Of a stretch of 64,000 nt of DNA, positions 36,131 through 49,317 are shown piece after piece. The stretch's first letter is position 1; each line of letters opens with the position of its first letter. This stretch comes from Xylaria sp. FL1777 (lineage: Eukaryota > Ascomycota > Sordariomycetes > Xylariales > Xylariaceae). The stretch spans positions 1-64,000 of the forward strand of contig MU400721.1 of the NCBI GenBank assembly GCA_022578965.1, in the 5' to 3' direction. Below the pieces are notes generated by a model that was not told the origin of the DNA, made no database searches, and was given only the letters and a program-made list of their open reading frames with translations. The translations under genes were made by a program, and so were the position numbers.

Positions 36131-39100
36131 TTGCATAAATTAATAAAACAAATTACTATTAATTATTTTATATTATTAAGCTATACTGCTTTATGTTTTT
36201 TATGTTAATTAATATATATAATAACTATATATACCTTTTTTAAATTTTTTACACTTAATTATAACTTTGTAAGTTCGAGCTTAATTATTAAATAATTAAG
36301 ATTGCTAAAATTAGTATAATAACTTTTATTTATTAAGTAAGTTATACTTTATTTGCAAAGTGCAAATATAATAAAAAACGGAAAAATAGTATTAAATAAC
36401 TTATTTGTTAAAAATGCAATTAATATACTATTAGGATTTATTAATAATATAATTATAAAGCAGTAGTGTTTTAATAAAAAATATAAAGCTAATAAACTTC
36501 TTAGTATATAAAAAATAATCGATAAAATTATAAAACTAGTATTATAGCTGCTAATAGAAAAAAAAATAGCAAAAGAAATTTCTTTTTAAAAAAACGCAAA
36601 AAAAGCACAAATAGCGTATATATTAAAAAAGGCCTAAAAAAGCTAGCAAAGCATAAAGCCTAACAATAAAAATAACTTTAATATATTTATAATTTGCTAT
36701 AATTTAAATGTTATTATAAAAGTTAACTAAAAAAGCGTTAAAAATACTGTTTAAAAGCTTTTTTAACAAACTTTATTAAATATAAACATGCTAAAATTTT
36801 AGGTATAAGTTATAGTTTTATAGCTAGCTTGTAACAATAAAGCAGTGCTATTTAAACAAAACAAAAAAGTATTAATTAAAGTTAAAAAATAAGCTAATAA
36901 CTTTAAAAATAAAATATTAGCTAATATTATTAAAGCAGTAAATATAGCGCTTATAAGTAATAATATAATTATTGCTAAAAAGCTATATAGCAAAAATATA
37001 ATAATTACTTTTAAAAAAGTAATGCTTTAAAAAGCTAAAAAAAAAAAGTAAATTATAAAAGCTTTTAAAAAAAAGTTAAAAGTATAACAAAAAAAAGCAG
37101 CACTAATAATAAAAAATGTTTTAGCAAAACAAATTAAAGCAATATATTTAAATAAAAATTTATTGCAGCTATTATATAGCAAATACTTTAAAGTTATAAA
37201 ATATAAAAAAATGTTATTTAAAAACGCAAAAGCTAAATTTGTATTAATATTATTATATATAAGTAGTATTATAGCAGCTAAAATAATATACAAAAATAGC
37301 TTTTTATAAAAAGCTTAACTGTTTAATTGCAAATTTTTTGCTATAAAGCTTAAAGTTATATAGTGCTTTAATTATTATAAATATAGTTATATAACTAAAT
37401 ATTACTGCAAAAACTTAAAGTATAGCTATTGTTTAGCTTTAAAGCATTAAAAAAGTAAAAAAAGCTGCTTAGTAAAAATATAAAAAGTAAAGCAAAAATA
37501 TATAAATTATAAAAAAGCATACATAGTATAAAATAAAGCTTGCTAAAAAAAAATTAAACAAAAAAATAAAGCAAAAGCAGTATATATATTATAATTTAAA
37601 AGCTTTTAAAGTACTAAAAAAACAGCAATAATAAACAAAAAAATAAATAAAAATAGTTTAAAAATATTAATAGCATTAATATTTGCAAAGCTAAATAAAA
37701 AAAAATTACTAGCAAAAAAACAGTAAACTAGCAATATAAGCAAAAATTTATTTTTATTAACTTAATAATATATAATATTGCTTTTTAAAACATTATAAAA
37801 TTTAAAAGCAATATAGCATATATGCTATAAAACAATAGTTTTAATTATATAGCAGTTTAAAAGCTAATAATTAATAAATATAGCAATATATATTGTTTTA
37901 GTAGTAATAGCTATTAAATTGTTTAGTTAAAAAGTAAAGCTATGCTATATATAAATAAAAAAATTATAATAAAAACGCTAATAAAAAATGCTAATAAAAA
38001 CTAGGCAAAAGTTATAATAAGCAGTAATAACTTAGTAATATTTTTATAATTAATATACTTGTTAAATTAAAAAAAAATAGTTTAATATAGTTTAATTTAA
38101 AAAATATATAAAGTAAGCAAACTAAAAAAATATTATATATTTATAAACAATTTTAATTTTTATTATTTATTATAAAACTTAAAAAGCAAAAAAAGCTAAA
38201 AAGCAAATAAATTGCTTAAATTTACTATATAATAAAATTTTATATTAGCTACTTTTTAAAAAAAAATAACTAAAATAAAGCATAAATAAAAAAGCTTAAT
38301 AATAAATTTAGTATAAATGTTTAGCAATTTAATTATTATTTATTAAAAGAACTTAAAATAGCTAAGTTTTAATTATAAAGCATTAAAAGTTATAATTAAT
38401 TTAAAAGCAGCTTTGCAAAAATACTTAAAAAAAGTAAAAAAATAAAACTAGCTTAAATTAAACAAAAATAAAGCAGCTATAAAAACAAAAGCTATTATTA
38501 TAAAAATATATATGTTATATATATTTAATAAGCTAAATAATACTTTTAACTTTTTAATTTAATAATTAGTAAAAATAGCAAATAAAATAACGCTTAAAAA
38601 AACTATAAAAAAAAATATTAAGTATTATTTTAATAGTTTTTAAAAGTAATTAAAACAAAAAAAAAAGCAAAATAAGCGTACTATAAGTTTTAAAGCAAAA
38701 AAACTAAAGCAATATAGCAAGCTTTTAAAAAAAAAAAAAAAGCCTTTAGTAATAAAATAAAAAAAGCATAAAAATGCAGCTAAAAATAAATATTTGCAAA
38801 AGCATTTAAAGATTTTAAGTTATTATAAAGCTTAGCTAAATAAACAAAGTTTATTTATAAGCTAGCTTTAAAAGTTATTGCAATTTTACTACTAAAATAA
38901 ACAAAAAATAAGCTGTTTTTTATTAATACTTTTAAAAAAAAAATAGCTTTATTAATAAAACGCTTTTTTTTTGCATTATTAGTAAACTTGTTTAATATAT
39001 TTAAAAAAAACTTAACTTATAATAGCTATTAAAAGTTTATAATTAATGTTAATATAAAAAAAAAAATATAATATTGCTAATATAAAAGTTAGTGCTATAA

Positions 39101-41981
39101 AAAGCGCTAAAAAATAACTTGTTATTTAATAGCTTTTTTAAAGCTTATAAACTTGCTTTAGCAAAAAAAATAATAATATTATATATTGCTAGCTTTTTAT
39201 TAAAGTATTACTTAGTGTAATTTAAGCAAGCAAAAATAGTAATTATATTTAAACGTAAAAAGTTAAAAAAAACTAAAAAAACAGCTAAAAAATAGCGCTG
39301 TATTACGCTTATTTATATAGTAAAAAAAGTACTAAAAAAAAAGTTATATTATTATATAGCAAAAATAGCTAAACAAAAAAGTTTTTTGCTAAATAACTAA
39401 ATAAGTAATAAATAAAACAAGTTAATAAATATAGCTATTAAACTAATATTAAAAATAACAAAAAAAGCAATTAGTAAAAAAAGCATAGCATTTTTATTAT
39501 AGCTAAATATTATAAAAGCTTTTAATATTATTAATAAAAAAATAATAATATATATTTTATAATAAAAAAGCTTTTTTTTTTAAATGGTTATATAAATAAA
39601 CTTTTTTATATTAAACTATATAATGTATTTTTGCTTTAATAAAGCAGTATTTTAACTAATAACGCTAAAAGCTAAAGTTTTTTAAAAGTTTTTACTTTTA
39701 TTTTTTTTTTTTTTTTATATATTTTAATATTTTATAATAACTTTACTATATATTAAAAGCTAATAATAGTTAGCTTTATTAATAATACTAACTTTATTAT
39801 AGCAGATTTAAATATAAAGTAAAACTATAAAGCTTTAAAAGTAGCATAAAAAACGTATAAAAATTAAGCAAAATAATATAAAATAAAGTTTATATTACAA
39901 AAAAGCAAATTAATATATTTTTTTAATAATAAAACAGCGCTTATATAAATAATATACTTTTTTAACGTAATAGTATATTTAAAAAATAATATAAAGTTTT
40001 TAAAAGTATAGTTTAATAAAAACATAAAATAAAAAAAACATTTAGCAAAGCTTAAAAAAAAATTAAACATTTAGTTATATATAATAATTAAGCTATAAAA
40101 CTTTATATAAAGCAGTAATATAACAAAAATAAAGCAAATATATATTATAATAATATAAAGCACTTTAGTTTATAGCGTAATAACTTAGCATAAAAACTTT
40201 AAAGAAAATAAAGCAAAAAGCATTATTAATTTATTAGTAATAACTTAAAACAAGTGCTTTAAACGCATAGTTAAAGCTTTTAAAGCAAATAAAATAAAGC
40301 ATTTAAAAACTAAAATAAAAATTTTTTTTATTAATTTATATTTTAGTAGCAAAATAGCAGCTTGCAAGTATTACATAAAAAGTTTAATAGCTAAAAAATT
40401 AATTTAAAAAGCAACAAAAAAAATTAAAACTTTTATTTAAAACATAAAAGCTTAAAAAGCTAAAAATTAAACAAAAAGTAAGCTTATAAACAATAGTAAA
40501 AATATAGCTAAAAAAAATTTAATATTAGCTTTAAACTTTTAGCAAAAAAAATAGTTAAAAAAAAAAAACTTAAAATTATATTAAAAAAAAAATAAATAAG
40601 CAAATAAAGCTAAACTAAAACAAACAGCAATTATTTAATAATAGCTAAACAAAAGCTTAATAAAAATAAAGCTTTTAAAAAATATAGCAAATTATTAAAA
40701 CATAAAGCAGCTATAATAATATAAATATATACTAAAAAAATAAAGCTAAAGGCATTTTTATATAAAAAAAAAGTTTTAAGCTTTTTTATGCTTTTTTACA
40801 AATACGCAAAAAAAAAAAGATTTTTTAGTATATAGTTTTATGTTATAATTTGTTAAAAAACAAAAAAAAGCAGTTATAAAAAAGCTTTATAGCTAAACTG
40901 CTATAAACTAATAAAAATTTATAACTAACTATAAAAAAGCTTAAAGCTATAAGTAATATTACAAAGTAGTTATTTATTACTAATAAAATAGCAATATATA
41001 ATAAAGCAGTTAAAATAAAAGAAAATAAAAAAAAAAAAAAAAAGCAGAAAATAAAGAAGAAACTAGTAAAAAAAGCAAAAGCGCTTCTTTAAAGGTTTTA
41101 AAAAACAAAAAAAAAGCTTTTATGCGCTTTTTAAAAAAACAAAAAGTTTAAAAGCTTTAAAAAGAGTTTTTTTGCTTTTTAACTATTATTTTCTGTTTAG
41201 TAAGCTAGTTAATAAAAACTAGTTATTACAAAGTAAAAGAACTTTAAAGTAGCAATATAAACATTATTGCATAAAGTTTTTATCTGGCTTTTTATATAGT
41301 TTTATTTATAAATACACAAGTAAAAAAACCGCGCTATAAAGCAGCACAACAAGTTATTAATAATAATAAATAATAACTATATATAAGCAGATTTAGTTTA
41401 TTATAAACTTAGTTTTATTAAAGTTTTAAATATTATTATTATAAATGCTATATTGTGTTTTTATATATATATATTGCTTAAATTACGCGCTAATAATCTT
41501 TAGATTTTTATATAATGCTTTTTAATAATTATAAGTATATATAAACTACATTTTAAGCTTTTTATAACAATTAATAAAATTATAAGCTTAATGCTTACTA
41601 ACTAAAGGTTTGCTATATAAATTACGCAAAAGATTAGCTATATTTTTTATAGTAATATAAGCAAAGAAATATTCTTGCTTATTTAAATTAAAAATATACT
41701 AAAAAAAAACATTTTTTTTAATTAAATTAAGTTTATGTATATTAACGCAAGTTTTGTTTTTTGCTATATAGTTATTTATTTTGTTTTATATTATTATGCA
41801 AAAAATATTATAGATTTTAAAAGCACGTTAAACATTAATATTATTATGTGATTAAATAGCTTAAATAGCTAAAATAATTCTAGCTTTTTTAGTTTTATTA
41901 AACATTGTTTTATTATAAAATTATTATGCAACAAAATAATAGTATATACGTTAATTAAAAAAGTGGCTAATTTGCTTAAAT
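36131..41981. other. Unassigned A-rich relic DNA
   Basis: About 5.9 kb between C1 and C3. The plus strand is A-rich with many A-runs to about 41050, then more balanced. I recognise no gene, RNA or terminal repeat and no match to families A, B, D or X305. Frames at 36799-36993, 37027-37293 and 39864-40070 (minus strand, 64-88 codons) are strings of Ile, Leu, Phe, Lys and Asn without domain structure. The base mutation pattern matches the known elements, so this is probably another RIP-degraded transposon, with its former coding strand perhaps on plus. It ends in TAAAT, the duplication flanking C3. Confidence 0.5.
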
Positions 41982-42268
41982 TGTTAAATAAGCTTTATAT
42001 AATTATATGTTTAATATATATGTGCTAAAACAAAGTATAATAATCTTTATATTATAAGCTATTTATGTTTTATATATTTAAGAAAAAAAAAGGTTCGTAT
42101 AAAATAAAAGTTCTTCTTTATGTGTAAAAACTTTGCTAGCATACAAGCTAAATTAACACTAAAATTACTTTAGTTTATGCAATAGTTTTTATACGGAATA
42201 ATTTCCGTGTAAAACTTATTATATGTACTATACATAGAAATTATAACTAATAACTAGTTATTTTAACA
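41982..42268 (-). repeat. 3' LTR of C3 (287 bp, left end)
   Basis: Starts TGTTAAATAAGC and ends TTTTAACA, so both canonical termini survive. It is the reverse complement of the other family A LTRs. Confidence 0.93.
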
Positions 42269-42275
42269 CTAGCTA

Positions 42276-42285
42276 TTCTTTTTTT
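42276..42285 (-). other. Polypurine tract of C3
   Basis: TTCTTTTTTT on plus, purine on minus, adjoining the left LTR as in the other family A copies. Confidence 0.65.
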
Positions 42286-45200
42286 AGTTATAATTCCTTT
42301 TATATAATGCTATTTAAAAAAAATAAAAAAGAATAATCTATAGAAAATTAAACACTTAATACTTTAATTTTTGCAAAAAAAAGGTTGTTTATATGTTTGC
42401 TTTTTTTAAACTTTGTAATTATATAAAGCTTAAGTTTAAAAATAGTTGCGTTTTAAGTAAAGCATTTAAACTTTCGTGCAGTTTAATTATTGCTAGCATA
42501 ATTAAGGTTTTTTATTTTTATTGTTATATAGCTAACTAACGTTAGCTAATAGTATAAAATAAAGTATTAACAATAAGTAATTTATATTAAAGTTAATTAA
42601 AAGTTCTTTTTTTGTATAGTAGCAAGTTTAGTAATATATTAAAGTATAAAAGCTAAGCTTTATTTATAAAAAAAGCTTAAATTTTGTAGTACTTTTTGTT
42701 GCTTTTATATTTTTAGACTTTTTATTTTGTATAGCTACTTATTTTGCTATTAATTATTTTATACGTATATATATATATTTATAACAGCTTTACACTTAGT
42801 TATTTTTATATATATACTTATATAATAGCTGCTTTATTATAGTATAACATTAATAGTTGCTAGCTTTACGTTATAAGCTAAAATAATAGTTATAACGTTA
42901 TATAACTACTAATTAATAATTTTAGCAATTAATTGTTTTTTTAGTTGTTATATATAAATATATATATTTGTTTTTTTTTATATAGCTTATTGTTTAAATA
43001 GTTTGCTAATAATTGTTTATTATATAAAAAATAACAAGTTTTAAGTTGCATTAATGCTTTTAATTAATATTAAAGTTTAAATTTTGCATAGTGCTTTAAT
43101 TATTTTTATTATAGCTTAGATAATTTGTTATAAAGGTTATTTTTATGCAATACTTATTTAGTTATATAGTACTATAATTATTTTATGCAGCTAAAATGCT
43201 TATATAAACTGCAAAAGCTTTTTAATTTAGGGTTACTAATAAGTAGTAAAATTTTAAACTAATATATATACTACGTATGTTTAGCAATTATATAGTATTT
43301 ATTACAATTATTATACTTAATTAAATAAAAAAAAGTTAAGTATTATATAGTAGTTTAGTAAAAAAGGTAAAAAAAAATGTTAACTATTTATATATAGCTT
43401 AAAAAATAGTTATATAAAAAAAAATATAAAATTTGCAATGTTTTATAGTTTTTTAATGTTTTTTTTAAAGTTAAATATATTTACTTGTTGCTTTTTTATT
43501 TATTGTATAATTATTATAACGATTTTTATACAAAAGTATTCTTTCGACTTTTTTTTTTTAATTTGTTTGTATAAAAGTTGTTTTTACTTTTTTTCTATAA
43601 ATGTTTTTATATAGATAATTAGCTAGTTTATAAATATTAAGGTTTTTAGCGCTTAGTTTAGTGTTTTTTTTATAAACATATTAGCTAGATTATTTTTACT
43701 GTTAATTTATTATATTTTAAAGATTTTTTTTCTTTTGTACGACTTTTTAAGTAATATAATATTAATTATAAGGCGTTTTTTTTAAGTAATTTTTAGCTTT
43801 ACTAAATAATTATATAACAATTTTAAGTTTAAATATAATATAATAAAAATTAAAAATATTTTTAGCGTAGCTATAATTTTTTAAAGCGTTATATAAAAAG
43901 CTATAATACTATTAAAGCTATTTATTATGCTATATAATTTACTAGCTAGTATACTTTGTGTTATTTGCTTATATTTACTAAAGTTTTAATATATAATGTT
44001 TTTTTTATTTTTAAAAGCTAGGTTTTTTTTTATATAATGTTTTATTGCAAATATAATAATAAATCTAAGTTATAAAGTTATATTAATATTATTTGCAAAT
44101 AAATTGTTTGTAAAAATAAATAATTTTATATAGCTTAAATCTAAAAGTATAAACGTTAATCTATAATTATAATTATTTATTTGCTATTTAATTCTATAGT
44201 TTAAATTTTTAATATTTGCTAGTGCTAAGTTAATTATTTAAGCAATAGCTATAAAGTTATATATAGCTTTTAGTTAGCAAATGTTGTTTATATAAGCGCT
44301 ACATATATATTAAAAAATATATTGCTATATAATATTTTTTATATAAAAATTAATTAAAGCGAATTAGTTTATTTAGCTTTTTTATATAAGCGTTATATTT
44401 TTTTTGTATAAAAAAATAACTTAATTACTATTAAATTTAATAAAGTAATTTTGTTATAAAGTTTTTTTTAGTTTTGCACAAAATTTTGCTTTATATAACT
44501 TACGTTTTTTTTTCGTTAAAAATTTAAATATAATAAAGCTAAACATATTGTTTGTTTATAAACTTATAATACTAAATTTATATAAAAGTTTTAATATAAA
44601 CAATAAACATAAGTTATATATAAAAACTATTATACTAAGTTTTTTATAGTAATATTAGTAGTAAGTTTTAAATTAATATAGTTTTAATTTAGTTAAGCTA
44701 TATAATAGTTATTTAATTTATATAATTGTTTTTTTAAAATATTTTAAAACAAGTTTAAAAACTAATTATATAAAAATCTTTTATATAAGCTTGTTTTTTA
44801 ATTATACGTATGCTTATATAATATTTTAAAGTTTGCTTAAAGCATTAAAGTTTTAAATTAGCAAAAAGCCTAAAGCTAGTAATAATTATTAGTTTATTTG
44901 CTAAATTATTAGCAATTAAATTAATATAGTTTTTTTTTTTATATTGTTATAGCTTTGCATAACTAATTTAGATTTTTTATATAGCTTAGTTGTTTTTTTT
45001 TTGATTTTTTATATAAAGCAAAACTTAAAAATCTAAGTATTACTATGTTTATTTAAGTTATATTTTATAAACTAAAAAACACTTTATATAATAAAATTAT
45101 TAATTTTTATAGCGTTTAATTTTTTAAATAAAGCGTTAAAAGTACTAATAATGCTATTTTTGTATAACTTTACTATTAAAGCATAATTTTGTTTTTTTTT

Positions 45201-48200
45201 TAAAGTTAAAAATAAGTTGTTAATGTTTTATATAAATGCTATAAAAAAATTCTTAGCTTTTTTAAGTTTTTTGCGTTTTTTTTGTATAGCTAGTTTTATA
45301 GCTAGTTTTATAGCAATTATATTTTTTTTTTTATTATTTATTAAAGTATATTTAGTTATATAGTAATATAGCTTAACTTATGTTTATTTAAAGCAAATTA
45401 AGCTGTTTATAAAGTTAATAATTATGTTAGGTTTTTTAATTAACTATATTTTATATAATTTTTTTTAGCTTTGCTTTTTATACTATATAAAGATTTTATT
45501 ACATAAAAGTAAAAATAATACTTTATATAAAGCTAGCTTATTATATTTATAAATTATATAGCTAATTTTAATTTTTGTTTGTTTTTTATAAAGCATTTTT
45601 ATAGCTTTTTTAACTGCTTTAGCTTTTTATACAATATTTAACAAAAAAAAAAAATCTTAATTAACCTTTAAATATGCTTTAAATATAAAAAGCGTTAAAA
45701 TTAAGCTATTAAGCTTTGCAGTATTATTTAAAGCTTTAATTGCTATTTATAAAATTAATTTATTTTTTATATAATAACTTAATTTAGCTTTTAATATATT
45801 ATATATATAACAAAAAAGTTTATATGCTTTTTTTATTTTGCTAATAGTTTAATAAGCTTTAATAAGCATTTTTTAGCACTTTATACTTATAATTTTAGCT
45901 TAGTTCTAAAATTTTTCAAACAAAAAGTTTATATTAAAGTTATATATAATATAGTTTAAAAGTTTTTAATATACGTTAATTTAGCATTTATATAAAGTTT
46001 TTTAAACGTTTTATATAAACATAAATTTTAAAAATATAGCTATTTAAAACAATATAGCTATATTAATTATATATAAAACCTGCTTGTTATTTATTTATAT
46101 AGCATTAATTATAACTTTATAATTAAAATTATAATTATTTTTAATTATAAATTTAAAACAACAAAGTGCTTAATTATATAACTAGCAATAATAATAAAAC
46201 TTTTAAATCTTTTTTAAAGCAAAGCAATTAATATTATAGTTTATATAACTAAGCATATTATATAGTTTTTTTATATAAAGGTATTTAAAGCGTTTATAAC
46301 GCTTTTAAAGTTCTGTTTTTATAATGTATAAACTTATTTTATACAAGCTAATATTAAAAAATAAGTATTTTTATTTTTATATAACAAAAATAGTTTTTTT
46401 GTTTTGTTATATAATAACGTTTTTTGTGTTATTAAAGTATGCTTTTAAGCAGTTAGCATTTTTTAATAAAAATAAAAAAAAAATAGAAATATTTAAAATA
46501 TAATATATAGTTATACTAAAAGTGTTTTTTATTTATATAGTACTTATAGTACTTATAATATTATTTTTGCTAAAATAAATATAAGCACTACTTAAAGTTT
46601 AACTAACTTTTATATAAAGATATATTTAAAAGTATACTTTTAATTAGGCTTTTTTTACTATTAAATAATTAAAAGCGCTAATATTTTAAAGTTTATTTTA
46701 GTAGTTTATATAATAATAATTACTTAATATAAACTAATTATATAATACTATTGTTTTATAGTTCTAGATATTTTTTTCTATTATATAATAAAAAAATGCG
46801 CTGTTTACTAAATATTAAGTAGTTTAATTATTAAATTTTTTATTAATATTTTTAGTACTATTGTTTAACTTTAGATATTTTTTGCATTTTGCTATATAAA
46901 AAAAGAATTTTTTTAAAGTAAGTTTTTAGTTATAAATTATTTTATACAAATTAAAAAATACGTTTTTTATACAAGCTTTTTTTTAAGAAATATAACATAT
47001 TAACTAATAGCTTTTTTTTTAACAAACAAAGCATTTTTTATTTATATAAAAGTTTTAGTTTTTTTAATTATAGCTTTAAAAATAGCTTAGCTATTTAATT
47101 AATTAACTTAATAACTTTAGTATAAATTTAAGTTATTGCTTTTTTATATAACTATAATTATATTTTTAGTTTATAAAGTATAATTTATTGTTTTTTTATA
47201 TAAAAGTTTTTGCTATACTATTTAATGCTATATATAAGCATGCTTATAAGTTAGCAAAAAATCTTTTATATATAAGTTTTTAAAAGATTAATGCTATAGT
47301 TAACTTTAATATATTTTAATATGTTTATATAACGTTTATATTTAATTAAATTTTGCTTTAATAATTAACGCTAAACGTTTATTATGCTTTTTTAAGCTTA
47401 TTAAGCATTAATTTAAATATTTTATGCAAAGCTAAGCTTAAGTTATTTTTTTTTATTCGTATAAAAAAAACTATAGTTTAGTTAGCTTAATATTAGCTAT
47501 AGTTTATATTAGTATTAAAATAAATATTTATTATATAATATATTTTACTTTATGTTTTGTTTAAATTAATATAATTAATAAAAAAGTTTTTTGTATAACT
47601 TTTTAAAATATATAAAAATATAGCATAATATTAGTTTTTTGTAATTTTAATTTATTAATAAACAGTAATAAATAAATAAGCCTTATTATATAATAAGTTA
47701 TATAGCTTACTTATATAATTTTAGCTTAAGTTTTAGCTTTTTTAAAAAGCAATATATTTATTAAAAAGTATAAATCTATTTTATACAAACTTTATTAAAA
47801 GTAAATTAAAAAATATGCCTTTAATAACTAAATCTAGTATTATATAAATATATATTTTTTGCTTTAGTATTTATAGTAAATAATACTAAACGAAATATTT
47901 ATATATTAATTAAAAAATCAGTTTATAGCTTACTTTTGTTATATAAATATTAAACAGCTTAAAGAAATTCTAGTATTTAATACTTAGCTAAATTAATTGC
48001 GTTTAAAATTATACGTTAAAACTTGGGTTTTTAAAAAATAGTCCAATATATAAATAATCTAAAAAGTTTTAACTATTATATAAAAGAATATTTAGCTATT
48101 AGCTTAATGTTAAAAATATTGCTAATAATTAAATAATTATTATATAATAAATATTTAGTAGTTTTTTTAATTTTTTAATTATAAAGTTTTTATAAGCTAT

Positions 48201-49025
48201 TTTTATAAGCTTTTAAATTATAGTTATTTTTAACGTTAAGTAGATTTTTTTTAATTTAAAGTTTTTAAGCAAAGCGCTTTATACGCTTTAATAAATTTTC
48301 TAAAAATAATTTTTTGTTTATTTTTTAAAAGTTTTAGCAAACTTTTTTTAACAGTAGTCTAGTAGTTCATAAAAATATAAATAGTTAGCATAATAAAATA
48401 CTAGCTTAATATTTAGCTTAATTTTAGTTATATAGCTAAAATTAATTTTTTAGCTTTATATTTTAAGATTAATTTAAGCATTTATTTGTTGTATATTTAT
48501 TAAAACGTTTTTAGCTAAGTTTTTATATATAAAAGTAATTAGCTTTAACTTTAAAAACGTTATAAATAATTATTTGTTTTTTTAAAACATAGTAAATTTA
48601 GCTAAATTATATAATATATTTAATTCTATATTTAAGTTATATAAGTTGCTGTTTTGCTTTTATATAGCAGTATAGTTAATATATTATTTAGTGTTTATAT
48701 AGCAATATAATTAAAAAGTAGCAAAGTTGCTTGCTATTTTCTTTATTTTGTTTTTAGTACTAATAAACAGGTTAAAAGTTTAGTTTTTATACGTAAATAA
48801 ATTAGATCTTTTTTTTTTTTTTTTTATATATGCTTACTTTAGCTAATTAAAAAAAATAAACTAAACAATATGTTTGTACGTTAAAAGAAAAACAAGCGCA
48901 ATATAAAAAATAAATCTCTTTTTAACAAATTAAAACAAAAGTATATTATATAACTTTGTTATTACTTTAGCTAATTTATAGTTTGTTATAAATAAGTTAA
49001 AAGTGCAAATATAACTACTAATTAA

Positions 49026-49312
49026 TATTAAATAAGCTTTATATAATTGTACGTTTAATATATATATGCTAAAACAAAGTATAATAATCTTTGTATTATA
49101 AGCTATTTATATTCTATATGTTTAAAAAAAAAGAAAGTTTGTATAAAGTAAAAGTTCTTCTTTATATATAAGAACTTTGCTAGCGTACAAACTAAGCTAA
49201 CATTAAGATTACTTTAATTTATATAATAGCTTTTATATAAAGTGGTCTTTATGCAAAACTTATTATATATATTATACATAAAAGTTATAACTAATAACTA
49301 GTTATTTTAATA
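49026..49312 (-). repeat. 5' LTR of C3 (287 bp, right end)
   Basis: Starts TATTAAATAAGC and ends TTTTAATA; both terminal dinucleotides are consistent with RIP changes of TG and CA. Confidence 0.92.
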
Positions 49313-49317
49313 TAAAT

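Larger units (their letters stand above)
41982..49312 (-). mobile_element. Complete family A LTR retrotransposon C3 (7,331 bp), inverted, RIP-inactivated
   Basis: The reverse complement is colinear with C2 end to end. The 287-bp LTRs are at 41982-42268 and 49026-49312, and target duplications TAAAT at 41977-41981 and 49313-49317. Minus orientation is confirmed by the pyrimidine tract just inside the left LTR and by the T-rich plus strand. The interior carries its own set of C/T and G/A changes and has no usable frame. It is 42 bp shorter than C2. Because it is inverted relative to C2 and C1, the window holds long inverted repeats of about 7 kb (9802-17174 against 41982-49312). Confidence 0.93.

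Noticed and set aside
37027..37293. An 88-codon minus-strand frame with membrane-like composition
   Set aside because: Ile, Leu, Phe, Lys and Asn dominate because of AT-rich codons. There is no domain, no conserved copy and no gene context, and frames of this size are expected by chance.
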